From Polynucleobacter sp. MWH-Berg-3C6 (GTDB lineage: Bacteria > Pseudomonadota > Gammaproteobacteria > Burkholderiales > Burkholderiaceae), in the NCBI RefSeq assembly GCF_018881855.1, contig NZ_JACVPN010000002.1, positions 124,001-188,000 on the forward strand: a stretch of DNA of 64,000 nt. The letters run 5' to 3'. A program made the position numbers and the translations under genes. The notes below the pieces were generated by a model that was given only the letters and a program-made list of their open reading frames with translations, had not been told where the DNA came from and searched no databases. Numbering within the stretch: position 1 is the first letter of the stretch; each line of letters starts with the position of its first letter. Shown piece after piece: positions 26,651 to 38,706 of the stretch.

Positions 26651-27423
26651 AACTCAATTCCGTCGCCCCCAAAGAAGGCTATACCTGGATCAGACAGGGT
26701 ATTTGGCTATTCAAACAGAATCCTCTTGGGTTCTTGATGCTGGTCTTCCTATACATCTTTGCCGCTCAATTAGCAGTCATTGTTCCCGTGATTGGTGTAT
26801 TTGCTGTCCTATTGCTAACACCAACATTGTCGGCTGGCTTTATGACTGCCTGTCGTCAAGCAATTCAGAAAGAGCGTATCAGCCCAATGGTGTATTTAAT
26901 TGCCCTCAGGTCTAGTGCACTCGTTCGCAAACGTATTTTGCAATTAGGCTTGGTATATGCAGTCCTCATTTTGCTGATGAGTTTTGCATTAAGTCTTTTA
27001 GTTGATTTTGAATTATTGATTCCATTAATGACTAGTGATAAAGCCATCACACCTGAAGGGCTCCGCCAAATTTATTTAGTACTATTTTTTGGGGCCATTC
27101 TGTACATTCCGATAGCAATGCTGATGTGGTTCTCGCCAGTATTAATAGCTTGGATAGACATGTCGGTTGCTCAAGCACTCTTCTCGAGCTGGCTAGCTTG
27201 TTGGGCCAATAAGGCGGCGTTCTTTTTGTATCTGTCGATTTGGAGCGTGATTCTAATTGCCATCCCACTAACAGTGGGCATGATTTTTGATGCACTCGAT
27301 TTGGGTCAAGCAGCCTCCTTCATCATTGCGCCCCTCTCCATGGCTGGCTTAACAGTAATGCACTGTTCTTTCTACGCGACTTGGAAGGCCTGCTTTACTG
27401 AGGAAGAAGTACTAGCCTCTTAA
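26647..27423 (+). CDS. BPSS1780-family integral membrane protein
   Basis: This 258-aa protein of unknown function has about six hydrophobic segments and opens with an AxxGxxWIRQGIWLFKQNP-like signature. That signature is typical of the BPSS1780 family in Burkholderiales. It overlaps thrB by four bases (ATGA at 26647-26650), so it is co-translated with thrB. It converges on uvrD with 14 bases between. Confidence 0.8.
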   Translation: MKLNSVAPKEGYTWIRQGIWLFKQNPLGFLMLVFLYIFAAQLAVIVPVIGVFAVLLLTPTLSAGFMTACRQAIQKERISPMVYLIALRSSALVRKRILQLGLVYAVLILLMSFALSLLVDFELLIPLMTSDKAITPEGLRQIYLVLFFGAILYIPIAMLMWFSPVLIAWIDMSVAQALFSSWLACWANKAAFFLYLSIWSVILIAIPLTVGMIFDALDLGQAASFIIAPLSMAGLTVMHCSFYATWKACFTEEEVLAS

Positions 27424-27437
27424 GTTTTTTGATGCTC

Positions 27438-29801
27438 TCAGTCAATAGCTGCAAGCTTAGCAATACTGAGTTGTAACCACTTCACACCGTGACGCTTGAA
27501 ACTCACTTGAGCGCGGGCATCAGCATCAACACCTTCTAAGCCTGTAACGCGGCCCTCACCAAACTTGGTGTGAAATACATTCTGACCAATCGTAAATGGA
27601 TAATTTCCCCGTGGAGGAGAAGCTAATCGCTTTACCTCCATTGAAGCAGATCCCACTCGCTTAGTTGGTCGTTGACGTTCACTACCGGAGTCAAAGAAGT
27701 CATTCGACTCATACTCGCGTTGGCGGGTATAGCCATCTTGCCAGGTAGATCCTGATCTAGTGCTACCACCCCAACGCGCATCTTTTGCTTTAGGCGTCAA
27801 CCACTTCAAAGATTCAGAAGGTAATTCTTCTAAGAAACGGGAGGGCATGTTGTAGCGCACTTGGCCATGCAGCATGCGTGACTGGGTGTGCGACAAATAC
27901 AAACGTTCTTTGGCACGCGTGATTGCGACATACATTAAGCGCCGCTCTTCTTCGAGACCATTTTGCTCATTGATGCTGTTTTCATGAGGGAACAAACCCT
28001 CTTCAAGGCCTGTAATAAATACCGAGGTGAACTCCAAACCTTTGGCGGAGTGCACTGTCATTAATTGCACTGCATCTTGCCCCGCTTGGGCTTGGTTATC
28101 CCCAGCCTCCAAGGAGGCGTGCGATAAGAAAGCCGCCAATGGAGACACCTCAACAACACCAGGCGCATTTTCGCCAGGTAGCATCGCTGCCGCAGCATCC
28201 TGCCCATAACCCTCTTCTGCGATAAAGGCAGTGGCAGCATTAATTAATTCTTGCAAGTTCTCTACGCGATCTTGACCTTCACGCTCTGACAAATAATGCT
28301 GAATCAAACCACTGTGCTGAATGACAAACTCTACAGTTTCAGGAAGCGTATTGTGACGCGTGGCTTCACGCATATGATCTACAAGACGCACAAAACCTCC
28401 AAGTGCAGCACCGGCCTTACCCTCCAAAGAGGAGGCAGCTGTATACAAAGAGGATTGCTGACTTCTAGCAGCATCCTGCAAGGCCTCAATGGATCTTGCA
28501 CCAATACCCCGGGTCGGGAAATTTACTACCCTTGAAAATGAAGTGTCATCGTTTGGATTCTCAAGCAAACGCAAGTAGGCAAGCGCATGTTTAATTTCAG
28601 CGCGCTCAAAGAATCGCAATCCACCATATACGCGATATGGGATGGCAGCAGAGAACAAGGCATGCTCAATGATGCGGGACTGTGCATTGCTTCTATAAAG
28701 CAAGGCTACTTCAGTACGTTTGATTCCACTATTGATTAGCGCTTTAATTTCATCAACCAACCAAGCAGCTTCAGCATGATCACTTGGTGCCTCATAAATT
28801 CTGACTGGCTCGCCATGACCCGCATCAGTTCTGAGGTTTTTACCAAGACGTTCTGAGTTATTCGCAATCAAATGATTTGCTGTATCCAGAATATGCCCAT
28901 GTGAGCGATAGTTTTGCTCCAACTTCACCATCATTGGGTGAAACTGCTTTTCGTAAAGGCGCATATTTTCAACGTCAGCGCCGCGGAAAGCATAAATACT
29001 TTGATCGTCATCGCCCACCGCAAAGACGGCACTGCTTCCAGCGCCACTCACATTGATGCGACTCGCATCATGGCCTGATAATAATTTGAGCCAGGCATAT
29101 TGCAAGGCATTGGTGTCCTGAAACTCATCAATCAAGATATGACGAAAGCGCTCTTGATAATGAGTACGAATCGCCTCACTATGTTTCAGTAATTCATAAC
29201 TCCGCAGAAGGAGCTCGGCAAAATCGACTACGCCTTCACGCTGACATTGTTCGTCATAGGCAGCATACAGTTGCGCCATCTTCGCCTGAAAGTCATCGCC
29301 AACTGATAAATCTTTAGCACGCTGTCCGCGCTCTTTGGCATGAGCAATAAAGTACTGTAACTGTTTTGGGGGGTACTTTTCATCATCAACCTTCAAACCC
29401 TTCAAAAGACGTTTAATGGCAGAAAGTTGATCTTGGGTATCCAAAATCTGAAAAGTGGATGGCAAACCAGCTTCTTTGTGGTGAGCCCGTAATAAACGAT
29501 TACAAAGGCCGTGGAAGGTGCCGATCCACATTCCCCGAGTATTGATGGGCAACATGGCGCTTAAACGCACCATCATCTCTTTAGCAGCCTTATTGGTAAA
29601 AGTCACCGCTAGGACGCCAATAGGGGATACCTGGCCGGTCTGAATCAACCAGGCTATACGGGTGGTGAGGACGCGGGTCTTACCGCTACCAGCCCCAGCC
29701 AAAATCAAGGCGGATTGGGCTTGGCCGTTTTCATTGACAGGCGGGAGGGTCACTGCCTCGCGCTGTTCTGGATTGAGGTTCGCGAGCAAGTCAGAGTACA
29801 T
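27438..29801 (-). CDS. uvrD: UvrD/Rep/PcrA-type DNA helicase
   Basis: This 787-aa superfamily 1A helicase unwinds DNA 3' to 5' in repair. The Walker A loop is [14 protein letters not shown] near residue 35, Walker B is [13 protein letters not shown], and other motifs include [13 protein letters not shown] and [14 protein letters not shown]. The C-terminal part ([15 protein letters not shown]) is the Tudor-like domain of UvrD/PcrA that contacts RNA polymerase. It is divergent from valS with only 24 bases between the starts. Confidence 0.95.
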   Translation of the reverse strand: MYSDLLANLNPEQREAVTLPPVNENGQAQSALILAGAGSGKTRVLTTRIAWLIQTGQVSPIGVLAVTFTNKAAKEMMVRLSAMLPINTRGMWIGTFHGLCNRLLRAHHKEAGLPSTFQILDTQDQLSAIKRLLKGLKVDDEKYPPKQLQYFIAHAKERGQRAKDLSVGDDFQAKMAQLYAAYDEQCQREGVVDFAELLLRSYELLKHSEAIRTHYQERFRHILIDEFQDTNALQYAWLKLLSGHDASRINVSGAGSSAVFAVGDDDQSIYAFRGADVENMRLYEKQFHPMMVKLEQNYRSHGHILDTANHLIANNSERLGKNLRTDAGHGEPVRIYEAPSDHAEAAWLVDEIKALINSGIKRTEVALLYRSNAQSRIIEHALFSAAIPYRVYGGLRFFERAEIKHALAYLRLLENPNDDTSFSRVVNFPTRGIGARSIEALQDAARSQQSSLYTAASSLEGKAGAALGGFVRLVDHMREATRHNTLPETVEFVIQHSGLIQHYLSEREGQDRVENLQELINAATAFIAEEGYGQDAAAAMLPGENAPGVVEVSPLAAFLSHASLEAGDNQAQAGQDAVQLMTVHSAKGLEFTSVFITGLEEGLFPHENSINEQNGLEEERRLMYVAITRAKERLYLSHTQSRMLHGQVRYNMPSRFLEELPSESLKWLTPKAKDARWGGSTRSGSTWQDGYTRQREYESNDFFDSGSERQRPTKRVGSASMEVKRLASPPRGNYPFTIGQNVFHTKFGEGRVTGLEGVDADARAQVSFKRHGVKWLQLSIAKLAAID

Positions 29802-29825
29802 CGCCCCAATTATAATTTGCCTCTT

Positions 29826-32717
29826 ATGCCAAATGCCTCAAATACCCCTAATTCACCAGCGGCCAGTTCTGCAGACGAACTCGCCAAATCCTATGAACCC
29901 GCCCCGATCGAAGCCTATTGGGGTACTGAGTGGGAGCGCAGGGGTATTGCTGATGCCAGCATGGACGAAGGTAAAGGTGACTTTTCGATTCAACTGCCAC
30001 CACCTAATGTCACCGGCACCTTACATATGGGTCATGCTTTTAATCAAACCATCATGGATGGCTTGGTGCGTCATGCCCGTATGTCTGGCAAAAATACTTT
30101 GTGGGTTCCAGGAACTGACCACGCAGGCATCGCCACCCAAATCGTTGTTGAGCGCCAGCTCGATGCCCAAAAAGTTTCTCGCCATGACTTAGGTCGTGAG
30201 AAGTTTTTAGAAAAAGTGTGGGAGTGGAAAGAAACTTCCGGCAACACTATCACCCGTCAGATTCGTCGCCTAGGTGCGTCGATTGATTGGAATAAAGAAT
30301 ATTTCACAATGGACAGCAAGATGTCCAAGGCAGTGGTGGAAGTATTTGTGCGCCTTCACGAACAAGGCTTGATTTATCGCGGTAAACGTTTAGTTAACTG
30401 GGATCCTGTTTTGGGAACAGCTGTTTCTGATTTGGAAGTAGTCAGCGAAGAAGAAGATGGTTCGATGTGGCATATCCGCTATCCACTAGCCGATGGCTCG
30501 GGCCACTTAACCGTTGCTACCACCCGCCCAGAAACCCTACTGGGTGACGTTGCAGTGATGGTGAACCCAGAAGATGAACGCTATAAACATCTCATTGGTA
30601 AATCAGTCAATCTGCCTTTATGCAATCGCCAAATTCCAATCATTGCAGATGACTATGTTGATTTGAACTTTGGCACTGGCGTAGTAAAGGTGACTCCTGC
30701 GCATGACTTTAATGACTACGCAGTGGGACAACGTCACCAATTACCACTCATTAACATTTTGACTTTAGATGCCAAGATTAATGAGCATGCTCCAGCTGCT
30801 TATCAAGGTATGGAGCGCTTTGCTGCTCGCAAACAAATTGTTTCTGATTTAGATGCAGCAGGCCTATTAGAAAAAGTTCAGCCACACAAGCTCATGGTGC
30901 CACGGGGTGACCGCACCCAAACCATCATTGAACCTATGCTCACAGACCAATGGTTTGTAGCAATGTCTAAGCCAAGTCCTGATAACAAATATCAACCCGG
31001 CTCATCCATCGCTGGTGCCGCTTTAGATGCAGTCACCAAGGGTGACATTAAGCTCGTTCCAGAAAACTGGATTAATACTTATACGCAGTGGCTAGCAAAC
31101 ATTCAAGACTGGTGTATCTCTCGTCAACTCTGGTGGGGCCATCAAATCCCCGCTTGGTATGGCGATGGTGGAGAGATCTTTGTTGCACGTTCTGAAGAAG
31201 AAGCTAGAGCGAAAGCTGCTACTGCTGGTTATACCGGCAAACTCAATCGCGACCCTGATGTTCTAGATACCTGGTTTAGCTCCGCCCTCGTACCATTTAG
31301 CTCTTTAGGTTGGCCTGAAGAAACGCCCGCTTTAAATCACTTCTTGCCTTCCTCAGTTTTAGTGACCGGCTTTGACATTATTTTCTTCTGGGTAGCGCGC
31401 ATGGTCATGATGACCTGCCACTTCACTGGCAAAGTGCCGTTTCATACTGTCTACGTCCATGGCCTCGTGCGTGATGCCGAAGGTCAAAAGATGAGTAAGT
31501 CCAAAGGCAATACCTTAGACCCCATTGATTTGATCGATGGCATCAAAATTGAAGAGTTGGTCGGAAAACGCACCACGGGCTTGATGAATCCCAAGCAAGC
31601 AGAGAGCATTAGCAAGAAAACTAAGAAAGAGTTCCCGGACGGCATTCCTGCGTTTGGAACCGATGCCTTGCGTTTTACCTTCGCCTCCCTAGCTTCTCTT
31701 GGTCGCAATATTAATTTTGACCAGAAGCGTTGTGAGGGCTATCGCAATTTCTGTAACAAGCTTTGGAATGCAACCCGCTTTGTTTTGATGAACTGCCCAG
31801 GTAACGACGAAGAGAATGGCTTGGCACCTTGTGACAATCAATGTGGACCGGAAGGTTATTTAGATTTCTCGCCAGCAGACAAATGGATTGTTTCTCAATT
31901 ACAAAGAACTGAGACTGAAGTTGCCAAAGGCTTTGAGAACTATCGCTTTGACAACATTGCTAGCAGCATCTATCAATTTGTTTGGGATGAGTACTGCGAC
32001 TGGTATCTAGAACTTGCTAAGGTCCAACTGCAAACGGGAACTCCGGCACAACAGCGTGCGACCCGTCGTACTTTGTTGCGTGTACTCGAAACCATCTTAC
32101 GCATGGCGCATCCATTGATTCCATTTATTACCGAGACTCTTTGGCAAACCGTTGGTCCAAAATCTGGAAAAGATTTGGCTAAACAAGCGAAGCAAACCAT
32201 TGCACTCCAGCCCTATCCTGTTTCTCAGCCAGAAAAAATCGATGAGAAAAGTGAAGCCTGGGTAGCACAGATTAAAGCGATTGTGGATGCCTGCAGAAAC
32301 TTGCGCGGTGAGATGCAAGTTCCTCCTGGCCAAAAAGTACCACTTTGGATTTATGGCCCAGAGGAATTCCTGGCAAGAGCTACTCCTTATTTGACAGCCC
32401 TCGCTAAATTAACTGAAGTCAAAATCTATAGTGATGAGTCTGCTCTAGAGAAAGATGCCCCTGGAGCGCCAATTGCTCTGGTAGGTGACATCAAACTCTT
32501 GCTCAAGATTGAGGTGGATGTTGCCGCTGAACGCGCTCGTCTGGGCAAAGAAATTGAGCGTCTGGCAAATGAGATCAATAAAGCCAAGGGCAAATTAACG
32601 AATGAAAGCTTTGTGGCTCTTGCCCCAGCTGAGGTTGTGGCCCAAGAGAAGCAACGCCTGGCTGGTTTTGAGCAAAATCATGAGAAGCTTGTTGCACAAT
32701 TAGAGCGTCTGAAATAA
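29826..32717 (+). CDS. valS: Valyl-tRNA synthetase
   Basis: This 963-aa class I enzyme charges tRNA-Val. The HIGH-type motif is [15 protein letters not shown] and the KMSKS motif is [10 protein letters not shown]. The CP1 editing domain is present ([20 protein letters not shown]). The last 60 residues form the coiled-coil arm usual in ValRS. ATG 29826 is chosen because the upstream extension to 29715 lies inside uvrD on the other strand. Confidence 0.97.
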   Translation: MPNASNTPNSPAASSADELAKSYEPAPIEAYWGTEWERRGIADASMDEGKGDFSIQLPPPNVTGTLHMGHAFNQTIMDGLVRHARMSGKNTLWVPGTDHAGIATQIVVERQLDAQKVSRHDLGREKFLEKVWEWKETSGNTITRQIRRLGASIDWNKEYFTMDSKMSKAVVEVFVRLHEQGLIYRGKRLVNWDPVLGTAVSDLEVVSEEEDGSMWHIRYPLADGSGHLTVATTRPETLLGDVAVMVNPEDERYKHLIGKSVNLPLCNRQIPIIADDYVDLNFGTGVVKVTPAHDFNDYAVGQRHQLPLINILTLDAKINEHAPAAYQGMERFAARKQIVSDLDAAGLLEKVQPHKLMVPRGDRTQTIIEPMLTDQWFVAMSKPSPDNKYQPGSSIAGAALDAVTKGDIKLVPENWINTYTQWLANIQDWCISRQLWWGHQIPAWYGDGGEIFVARSEEEARAKAATAGYTGKLNRDPDVLDTWFSSALVPFSSLGWPEETPALNHFLPSSVLVTGFDIIFFWVARMVMMTCHFTGKVPFHTVYVHGLVRDAEGQKMSKSKGNTLDPIDLIDGIKIEELVGKRTTGLMNPKQAESISKKTKKEFPDGIPAFGTDALRFTFASLASLGRNINFDQKRCEGYRNFCNKLWNATRFVLMNCPGNDEENGLAPCDNQCGPEGYLDFSPADKWIVSQLQRTETEVAKGFENYRFDNIASSIYQFVWDEYCDWYLELAKVQLQTGTPAQQRATRRTLLRVLETILRMAHPLIPFITETLWQTVGPKSGKDLAKQAKQTIALQPYPVSQPEKIDEKSEAWVAQIKAIVDACRNLRGEMQVPPGQKVPLWIYGPEEFLARATPYLTALAKLTEVKIYSDESALEKDAPGAPIALVGDIKLLLKIEVDVAAERARLGKEIERLANEINKAKGKLTNESFVALAPAEVVAQEKQRLAGFEQNHEKLVAQLERLK

Positions 32718-32750
32718 AACAGCAGCAAATCCAGAGCGATCGGAATCCTT

Positions 32751-33635
32751 ATGCCATTAGCCACTAAAGCCGTTACTAAAGCTGTTTTCCCTGTTGCCGG
32801 TTTAGGCACTCGTTTCTTGCCTGCCACTAAAGCAAGCCCGAAAGAGATGCTCAATGTAGTTGATAAGCCCCTCATTCAATATGCTGTTGAAGAAGCTATT
32901 GCAGCAGGTATTACTGAAATGATTTTTGTTACCGGTCGCAGTAAGCGTGCGATTGAGGATCACTTTGATAAAGCATATGAGCTTGAAGCCGAGCTTGAAG
33001 CTAAAAATAAAACTGCTTTACTAGAGATCGTTCGCAGTGTTAAACCCAGTCACGTGGATTGTGTCTACGTCCGCCAACCTGAAGCCCTAGGTCTAGGACA
33101 TGCCGTTTTATGTGCAGAAAAGCTAGTTCGTGATGAGCCTTTCGCCATCATCCTCGCGGATGACTTATTAGATGGACAACCACCAGTGCTCAAGCAAATG
33201 CTCAAGGTATTTGATGAGCAAAATGGTTCTGTGATTGCCGTAGAGAAAATTGATCCCGCTAAAAGTGGTTCATATGGCATCGTATCTGGAGCGGAAGTGG
33301 CTAAGGGCATCTATCGCCTTAACGGGATTGTAGAAAAGCCACAACCCAAAGATGCTCCTTCCAACTTAGCTGTTGTGGGGCGCTATGTTTTGTCTTCTGA
33401 CATTTTTAGCCACATTCGCAATCTCAAACCCGGTGCTGGTGGCGAGATTCAATTGACCGATGCAATTGCTTCTTTACTCAAAGAGGAGCCGGTATTTGCT
33501 TATGAATATGATGGCGTTCGCTACGACTGCGGTAGCAAGCTTGGCTATCTCAAAGCTTCAGTGGAATTTGCTTTACGCCACCCAGAAGTAGCGACTGATT
33601 TTGCAGCCTACCTAAAGAGTCGCTCTTTAACTTAA
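32751..33635 (+). CDS. galU: UTP-glucose-1-phosphate uridylyltransferase
   Basis: This 294-aa enzyme makes UDP-glucose for exopolysaccharide, LPS core and glycolipid synthesis. The nucleotide-binding signature [18 protein letters not shown] and [13 protein letters not shown] are typical, with ILADDLLDG holding the metal site. It follows valS by 33 bases on the same strand. It converges on tusA. Confidence 0.96.
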   Translation: MPLATKAVTKAVFPVAGLGTRFLPATKASPKEMLNVVDKPLIQYAVEEAIAAGITEMIFVTGRSKRAIEDHFDKAYELEAELEAKNKTALLEIVRSVKPSHVDCVYVRQPEALGLGHAVLCAEKLVRDEPFAIILADDLLDGQPPVLKQMLKVFDEQNGSVIAVEKIDPAKSGSYGIVSGAEVAKGIYRLNGIVEKPQPKDAPSNLAVVGRYVLSSDIFSHIRNLKPGAGGEIQLTDAIASLLKEEPVFAYEYDGVRYDCGSKLGYLKASVEFALRHPEVATDFAAYLKSRSLT

Positions 33636-33650
33636 GACTCTTAGCTGTGC

Positions 33651-33893
33651 TTATCTTCTTTTGAGGAAGAAAACTAAGACATCGCCTTCAGTAGTGCTGG
33701 CAATGAGTTCATTTCCAGTTTGCTTGGCGAAAGCTGGGAAATCATGAGCAGCACCTGCATCGGTTGCCTTGACCTTAAGAACCTCGCCAGATTGCATAGT
33801 CGCTAAAGCTTTCTTCGTGCGCAAAATTGGCAATGGGCAATTCATCCCAATCGCATCTACCTCTGCGGTAAAAGCAATATTTTGATCACTCAT
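33651..33893 (-). CDS. TusA-family sulfur carrier protein
   Basis: This 80-aa protein has the SirA/TusA fold, with the sulfur-carrying Cys in [14 protein letters not shown] (CPxP motif). TusA passes persulfide sulfur to tRNA thiolation and other pathways. It overlaps the alaS stop by four bases (ATGA, 33890-33893), so the two are co-translated. Several TusA-like paralogues exist in such genomes, so the symbol tusA is not assigned. Confidence 0.88.
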   Translation of the reverse strand: MSDQNIAFTAEVDAIGMNCPLPILRTKKALATMQSGEVLKVKATDAGAAHDFPAFAKQTGNELIASTTEGDVLVFFLKRR

Positions 33894-36514
33894 TTACTGG
33901 CCACCCAATCTTTCACGCCTTCTAGTGCTGCACCCAACTTGCTTGGGTCATTACCACCGGCCATTGCCATTTCTGGCTTACCGCCACCCTTGCCACCTAC
34001 TTGCAGGGCAACAAAGTTCACGAGATCACCTGCCTTTACTTTTCCGATAGAGTCTGCGGTCACGCCTGCAATCAAGCTAACCTTATCGCCCTGGACAGAT
34101 GCCAGCACAATTGCTGCGGTTTTGAGTTTAGCTTTGAGTGCATCCATCGTTTCACGCAAGACCCCTGCATCAGCTCCATCTAAACGAGCAGCTAATACCT
34201 TGAGACCATTGACGTCAATTGCTTGACCAGCCAACTCGTCACCTTGACTTGCAGCCAACTTCGAATTCACTTTCTCTAACTCACGTTCAGCCTGGCGCAA
34301 GCTCTCTTGCAATTGAGTAACGCGGTTTACTAAATCACCTGGATGGGTCTTCAGAATAGCTGCAGCCTCATTAATCTTATCTTCCATGCTTTGCAGGAAG
34401 TGAAGTGCATTATTGCCAGTAACCGCCTCAACACGACGAATACCAGCAGCCACGCCACCTTCAGAAACAATCTTGAGACTACCAATATCACCGGTGCGGG
34501 AGACGTGTGTACCGCCACACAACTCTTTAGAACTACCAATTTCTAGAACGCGTACTTCTTCGCCATACTTCTCGCCAAAAAGCATCATGGCACCAGTCTT
34601 TTGAGCATCATCCAAAGACATGACTTTGCCTGAAGTGGCGGTGTTTTCAAGAATCTCTTGGTTCACAATATCTTCTATTTTGCGAATTTGCTCAGCAGTA
34701 ATTGGGGCGTTGTGCGTAAAGTCAAAACGGGTCTTAGAAGCATCTACCAATGAACCTTTTTGCTGCACATGATCACCCAGCACTTCACGTAAAGCTTTAT
34801 GCAGGATATGGGTAGCACTGTGATTGCGCATAGTGTCAGCTCTTTGTTGAACATCAACTAAAGCATTCAGCACATCTCCTACTTTGAGTTCACCCTCAAG
34901 CAACTCACCTTGATGCCCAAAGACATCGGCCTGGATCTTGAAGGTGTCTTCCACTGCGAAGCGAACAGTCTCATTGCGAAGCTCGCCTTTATCACCAACC
35001 TGGCCACCAGACTCAGCGTAGAAAGGAGTGTTATCCAAAACAATCACTGCAGCATCGCCAGCCTTTACTGAAGTCACGGCAGATCCATCTAGATATAAAG
35101 CAGTTACCTTGGCGCCCTCATGTTTTAAGGTGTCATAACCATGAAACTGGGTTGGCTGGCCTTTGTAATCTAAGCCTTGGGCAACTTTGAACTTGCCTGC
35201 TGCTCTAGCTTGATCGCGCTGCTTTTGCATCGCTACCTCAAAACCTGCGGCATCAACTGTCACACCACGCTCACGACAAACGTCGGCAGTTAAATCTAAT
35301 GGGAAACCAAAAGTGTCATGTAAACGGAAAGCAGTTTCACCATCAACTACTTTTGCGCCACCCGCTAATGCACCATCTAAAATTTCCATGCCATTGGCAA
35401 TCGTTTGGAAGAAGCGCTCTTCTTCTTGTTTTAGCACTTCACCCACTTTATCTTGGGCAGCTCGCAACTCTGGATAGGCATCACCCATTTCTTTTACTAA
35501 AGCAGGCACCAATTGGTAAAAGAATGGTTTGCGGGCACCGAGCTTATAGCCATGTCGAATTGCACGACGGGCAATACGGCGCAATACATAACCGCGCCCA
35601 GCATTTCCGGGAATCACCCCATCGACAACGATAAAGCTACAAGCACGAATATGGTCAGCAATCACTTTTAGTGATGGGCTTTGCGCATCGCAATTTTGGC
35701 CACCAGCAGCATCCACCGCATCCTTGGAAGCCTTGATGAGATTAACGAAGAGATCAATCTCATAGTTAGAGTTCACATGCTGCAAAACAGCAGCAATGCG
35801 CTCCAGACCCATGCCAGTATCAACGCTAGGCTTAGGCAATAAATGCATGACACCCGCTTCATCGCGGTTGAACTGCATAAAGACGTTATTCCAAATTTCG
35901 ATATAGCGATCGCCATCTTCATCTGGACTACCAGGAGGACCGCCAGGAATATGATCACCATGATCATAGAAAATTTCTGTACAAGGACCGCATGGACCTG
36001 TGTCACCCATCATCCAGAAATTGTCAGAAGCGTAACGCGCACCTTTGTTGTCCCCGATACGAATAATGCGCTCCGCTGGAATACCGATTTGCTTATTCCA
36101 GATCTCATAAGCCTCATCATCTTCGGCATATACAGTGACTAACAGCTTTTCTTTAGGTAACTTAAATTCTTGCGTCAATAAATCCCATGCAAGCTGAATC
36201 GCATCTTTCTTAAAGTAATCCCCAAACGAAAAATTACCCAACATCTCAAAAAAGGTATGGTGACGTGCGGTATAGCCAACGTTATCTAAGTCATTGTGCT
36301 TACCACCCGCCCGAATGCACTTTTGAGCAGTCGTGGCACGGTTATATGGGCGCTTATCAAAGCCCAAAAACACGTCCTTGAACTGGTTCATACCCGCATT
36401 CGTAAAGAGCAGGGTTGGGTCATCCCCCGGCACTACCGGACTGGACGGAACAATTTGATGGCCTTTTTTGGCAAAGAAATCCAGGTATGCCTGGCGAATT
36501 TGGGAGACTTTCAT
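33890..36514 (-). CDS. alaS: Alanyl-tRNA synthetase
   Basis: This 874-aa class II enzyme charges tRNA-Ala (E. coli 876 aa). The start is ATG 36514 ([19 protein letters not shown]); the open frame continues upstream without family features. Visible are the class II core ([32 protein letters not shown]), the editing domain with [19 protein letters not shown] and [16 protein letters not shown], and the C-Ala domain with [15 protein letters not shown]. It diverges from tctB. Confidence 0.97.
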   Translation of the reverse strand: MKVSQIRQAYLDFFAKKGHQIVPSSPVVPGDDPTLLFTNAGMNQFKDVFLGFDKRPYNRATTAQKCIRAGGKHNDLDNVGYTARHHTFFEMLGNFSFGDYFKKDAIQLAWDLLTQEFKLPKEKLLVTVYAEDDEAYEIWNKQIGIPAERIIRIGDNKGARYASDNFWMMGDTGPCGPCTEIFYDHGDHIPGGPPGSPDEDGDRYIEIWNNVFMQFNRDEAGVMHLLPKPSVDTGMGLERIAAVLQHVNSNYEIDLFVNLIKASKDAVDAAGGQNCDAQSPSLKVIADHIRACSFIVVDGVIPGNAGRGYVLRRIARRAIRHGYKLGARKPFFYQLVPALVKEMGDAYPELRAAQDKVGEVLKQEEERFFQTIANGMEILDGALAGGAKVVDGETAFRLHDTFGFPLDLTADVCRERGVTVDAAGFEVAMQKQRDQARAAGKFKVAQGLDYKGQPTQFHGYDTLKHEGAKVTALYLDGSAVTSVKAGDAAVIVLDNTPFYAESGGQVGDKGELRNETVRFAVEDTFKIQADVFGHQGELLEGELKVGDVLNALVDVQQRADTMRNHSATHILHKALREVLGDHVQQKGSLVDASKTRFDFTHNAPITAEQIRKIEDIVNQEILENTATSGKVMSLDDAQKTGAMMLFGEKYGEEVRVLEIGSSKELCGGTHVSRTGDIGSLKIVSEGGVAAGIRRVEAVTGNNALHFLQSMEDKINEAAAILKTHPGDLVNRVTQLQESLRQAERELEKVNSKLAASQGDELAGQAIDVNGLKVLAARLDGADAGVLRETMDALKAKLKTAAIVLASVQGDKVSLIAGVTADSIGKVKAGDLVNFVALQVGGKGGGKPEMAMAGGNDPSKLGAALEGVKDWVASK

Positions 36515-36639
36515 GGCAATAATTATCGCATTGGCACTAGCATAGGGCAAACGCTTAGCCAGATAGGCCCATCCTGGCTTACAATCCCACAACACCAATA
36601 AATAGATCGACACTTAAGTCGGTAATTAAGGAGCGCATC

Positions 36640-37101
36640 TTGAAAGTTCGCAATCAACGGGATCTAGGGGCTGGGATCATGTATATGGTCATTGGCGTCT
36701 TCTTTGCCGCCATGGCAACCCAATACCCAATGGGTACCGCTGCCAAAATGGGTCCTGGCTATTTCCCATTCTATCTAGGCATTCTCATGTTCTTGCTTGG
36801 CTTACTGGTAGCCGTTAAGGCATTTGGTGCCAAGGCAGCCATCGAGTCAATTCCTAAATTTAACTGGCGGATCATTGCCCAAATTACTGGTTCAGTAGTT
36901 CTCTACGGACTTTTACTGCCAAGGCTCGGTTTCTTGATCGCAGTAGTTGTTCTAGTTTTCGTAGCGGCAAGTGCAAGTAGAGAGTTCACCTGGAAAGGCA
37001 CCCTGATTAATGCTGCCTTCTTAGTGACATTTACTTACTCAGTTTTTGTGTTGGGTCTGAAACTTCAGTTCCCACTCCTGCCAGCATTCCTACAACAATA
37101 A
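36640..37101 (+). CDS. tctB: Tripartite tricarboxylate transporter small subunit (TctB)
   Basis: This 153-aa protein has four hydrophobic segments and the TctB-type start DLGAGIMYMVIGVFFAAMA with MGPGYFPFYLGILM. It pairs with TctA in uptake of carboxylates driven by an ion gradient. The start is TTG at 36640 with a strong AAGGAG six bases upstream. tctA follows after 19 bases. No tctC binding-protein gene is in the window. Confidence 0.9.
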   Translation: MKVRNQRDLGAGIMYMVIGVFFAAMATQYPMGTAAKMGPGYFPFYLGILMFLLGLLVAVKAFGAKAAIESIPKFNWRIIAQITGSVVLYGLLLPRLGFLIAVVVLVFVAASASREFTWKGTLINAAFLVTFTYSVFVLGLKLQFPLLPAFLQQ

Positions 37102-37120
37102 AGAACCGGGACACTACAAA

Positions 37121-38623
37121 ATGGATTTATTTGCTAATTTAGGTCTCGGTTTCGAAACCGCATTTACCCTACAGAATCTCTTATACTGCCTGATCGGCTG
37201 TATCTTGGGAACCCTCATCGGCGTATTGCCTGGCCTGGGCCCAATCGCTACTATCGCGATGCTTTTGCCAGCAACGTATGCATTACCTCCAATTGCTGCT
37301 TTGATTATGTTGGCTGGTATTTACTACGGCTCACAGTACGGCGGATCTACAACAGCGATTCTCCTCAACATTCCAGGGGAGACGTCGTCGGTGGTGACTG
37401 CAATTGATGGCTATCAAATGGCTCGTAATGGCCGTGCTGGTGTTGCCTTATTCACTGCTGGCTCTGCATCCTTTTTTGCAGGTTGCGTAGCGACTTTGGT
37501 CTTGGCTGCTTTTGCCGCCCCACTCTCGCAGCTCGCGTTTAAGTTTGGTCCTGCTGAGTATTTCTCACTCATGGTCTTAGGCTTGATTGGTGCAGTTGTT
37601 CTAGCGTCCGGCTCTTTGATCAAAGCGATCGGCATGATCATCCTAGGTCTGCTAATGGGCTTGATTGGTACCGACGTGAACTCCGGTGTCTCACGTTACG
37701 CGTTTGACATTCCTGAGCTCAGCGATGGTATCGGCTTCGTTGCAGTTGCGATGGGTGTTTTTGGATTTGCTGAGATTATGAGCAATCTAGAGAAGACTAG
37801 TGACGATGAGGGCTTCCTCAATAAACTCACCAGCATGGTTCCAAGCAAGACCGATGTAAAGCGCATGATTCCATCGATCTTGCGCGGTACCACTATTGGC
37901 TCCATCCTGGGTATTCTGCCTGGCGGCGGCGCAGCATTAGCAGCCTTTGGCGCCTACTCAGTAGAGAAGAAATCATCTAAGTACAGTCATGAATTCGGTA
38001 AGGGTGCGATTGAAGGTGTTGCAGGTCCTGAAGCGGCGAATAATGCGGCAGCACAAACCTCATTCATTCCATTGCTGACTTTAGGTATCCCACCAAATGC
38101 CGTGATGGCGCTGATGGTTGGTGCGATGACTATTCATAACATTCAGCCAGGTCCGCAAGTGATGACCAGCAACCCAGCATTATTCTGGGGCTTAATTGCT
38201 TCCATGTGGATTGGTAACGTGATGCTGATTCTCTTGAACTTGCCACTGATTGGTATCTGGGTAAAGCTCTTGAAGATTCCTTATCGCTTCCTTTATCCAG
38301 CAATTTTGGTCTTCTGCTGTATCGGCGTATATACCGTGAACAACACTGTGTTTGACGTATATGTAACTGCAGGCTTTGGCTTGATTGGTTACCTGTTCTT
38401 CAAACTCGGTTGCGAACCTCCTCCATTGCTTTTGGGCTTCGTGCTCGGACCAATGATGGAAGAGAACTTCCGTCGTGCACTATTGCTGTCCCGCGGCGAC
38501 TTCACTACCTTCCTGACCCGCCCACTTTCCCTAGGGTTGCTAATTGCAGCTGCCCTATTGGTCGTGATAGTGGCCTTACCAGCGGTGAAGAAGACTCGCG
38601 AAGAGGCATTCGTAGAAGAGTAA
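37121..38623 (+). CDS. tctA: Tripartite tricarboxylate transporter large permease (TctA)
   Basis: This 500-aa integral membrane protein has about ten to twelve segments and the TctA signatures [39 protein letters not shown] and [20 protein letters not shown]. The repeated Gly/Pro-rich loops are thought to line the transport path. The partner binding protein that sets substrate specificity must be encoded elsewhere, so the substrate cannot be predicted. A strong terminator follows at 38647. Confidence 0.95.
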   Translation: MDLFANLGLGFETAFTLQNLLYCLIGCILGTLIGVLPGLGPIATIAMLLPATYALPPIAALIMLAGIYYGSQYGGSTTAILLNIPGETSSVVTAIDGYQMARNGRAGVALFTAGSASFFAGCVATLVLAAFAAPLSQLAFKFGPAEYFSLMVLGLIGAVVLASGSLIKAIGMIILGLLMGLIGTDVNSGVSRYAFDIPELSDGIGFVAVAMGVFGFAEIMSNLEKTSDDEGFLNKLTSMVPSKTDVKRMIPSILRGTTIGSILGILPGGGAALAAFGAYSVEKKSSKYSHEFGKGAIEGVAGPEAANNAAAQTSFIPLLTLGIPPNAVMALMVGAMTIHNIQPGPQVMTSNPALFWGLIASMWIGNVMLILLNLPLIGIWVKLLKIPYRFLYPAILVFCCIGVYTVNNTVFDVYVTAGFGLIGYLFFKLGCEPPPLLLGFVLGPMMEENFRRALLLSRGDFTTFLTRPLSLGLLIAAALLVVIVALPAVKKTREEAFVEE

Positions 38624-38646
38624 TTCCTTCTACCCATCCAGAAACG

Positions 38647-38672
38647 AGCCCGCAGCAGTTTGCGGGCTTTTT
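38647..38672 (+). terminator. Rho-independent terminator of tctBA
   Basis: AGCCCGCA (38647-38654) pairs with TGCGGGCT (38661-38668) over a six-base loop and runs into TTTTTCTTT. It lies 23 bases after the tctA stop and ahead of glnS, so glnS probably has its own promoter. Confidence 0.8.
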
Positions 38673-38706
38673 CTTTATGGGTCAGGGTTTTCTCTACAAT
38701 GTGGCT

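Noticed and set aside
38410-38706. Upstream extension of the glnS frame
   Set aside because: It runs back through the tctBA terminator and into tctA; the conserved GlnRS sequence begins after ATG 38707.
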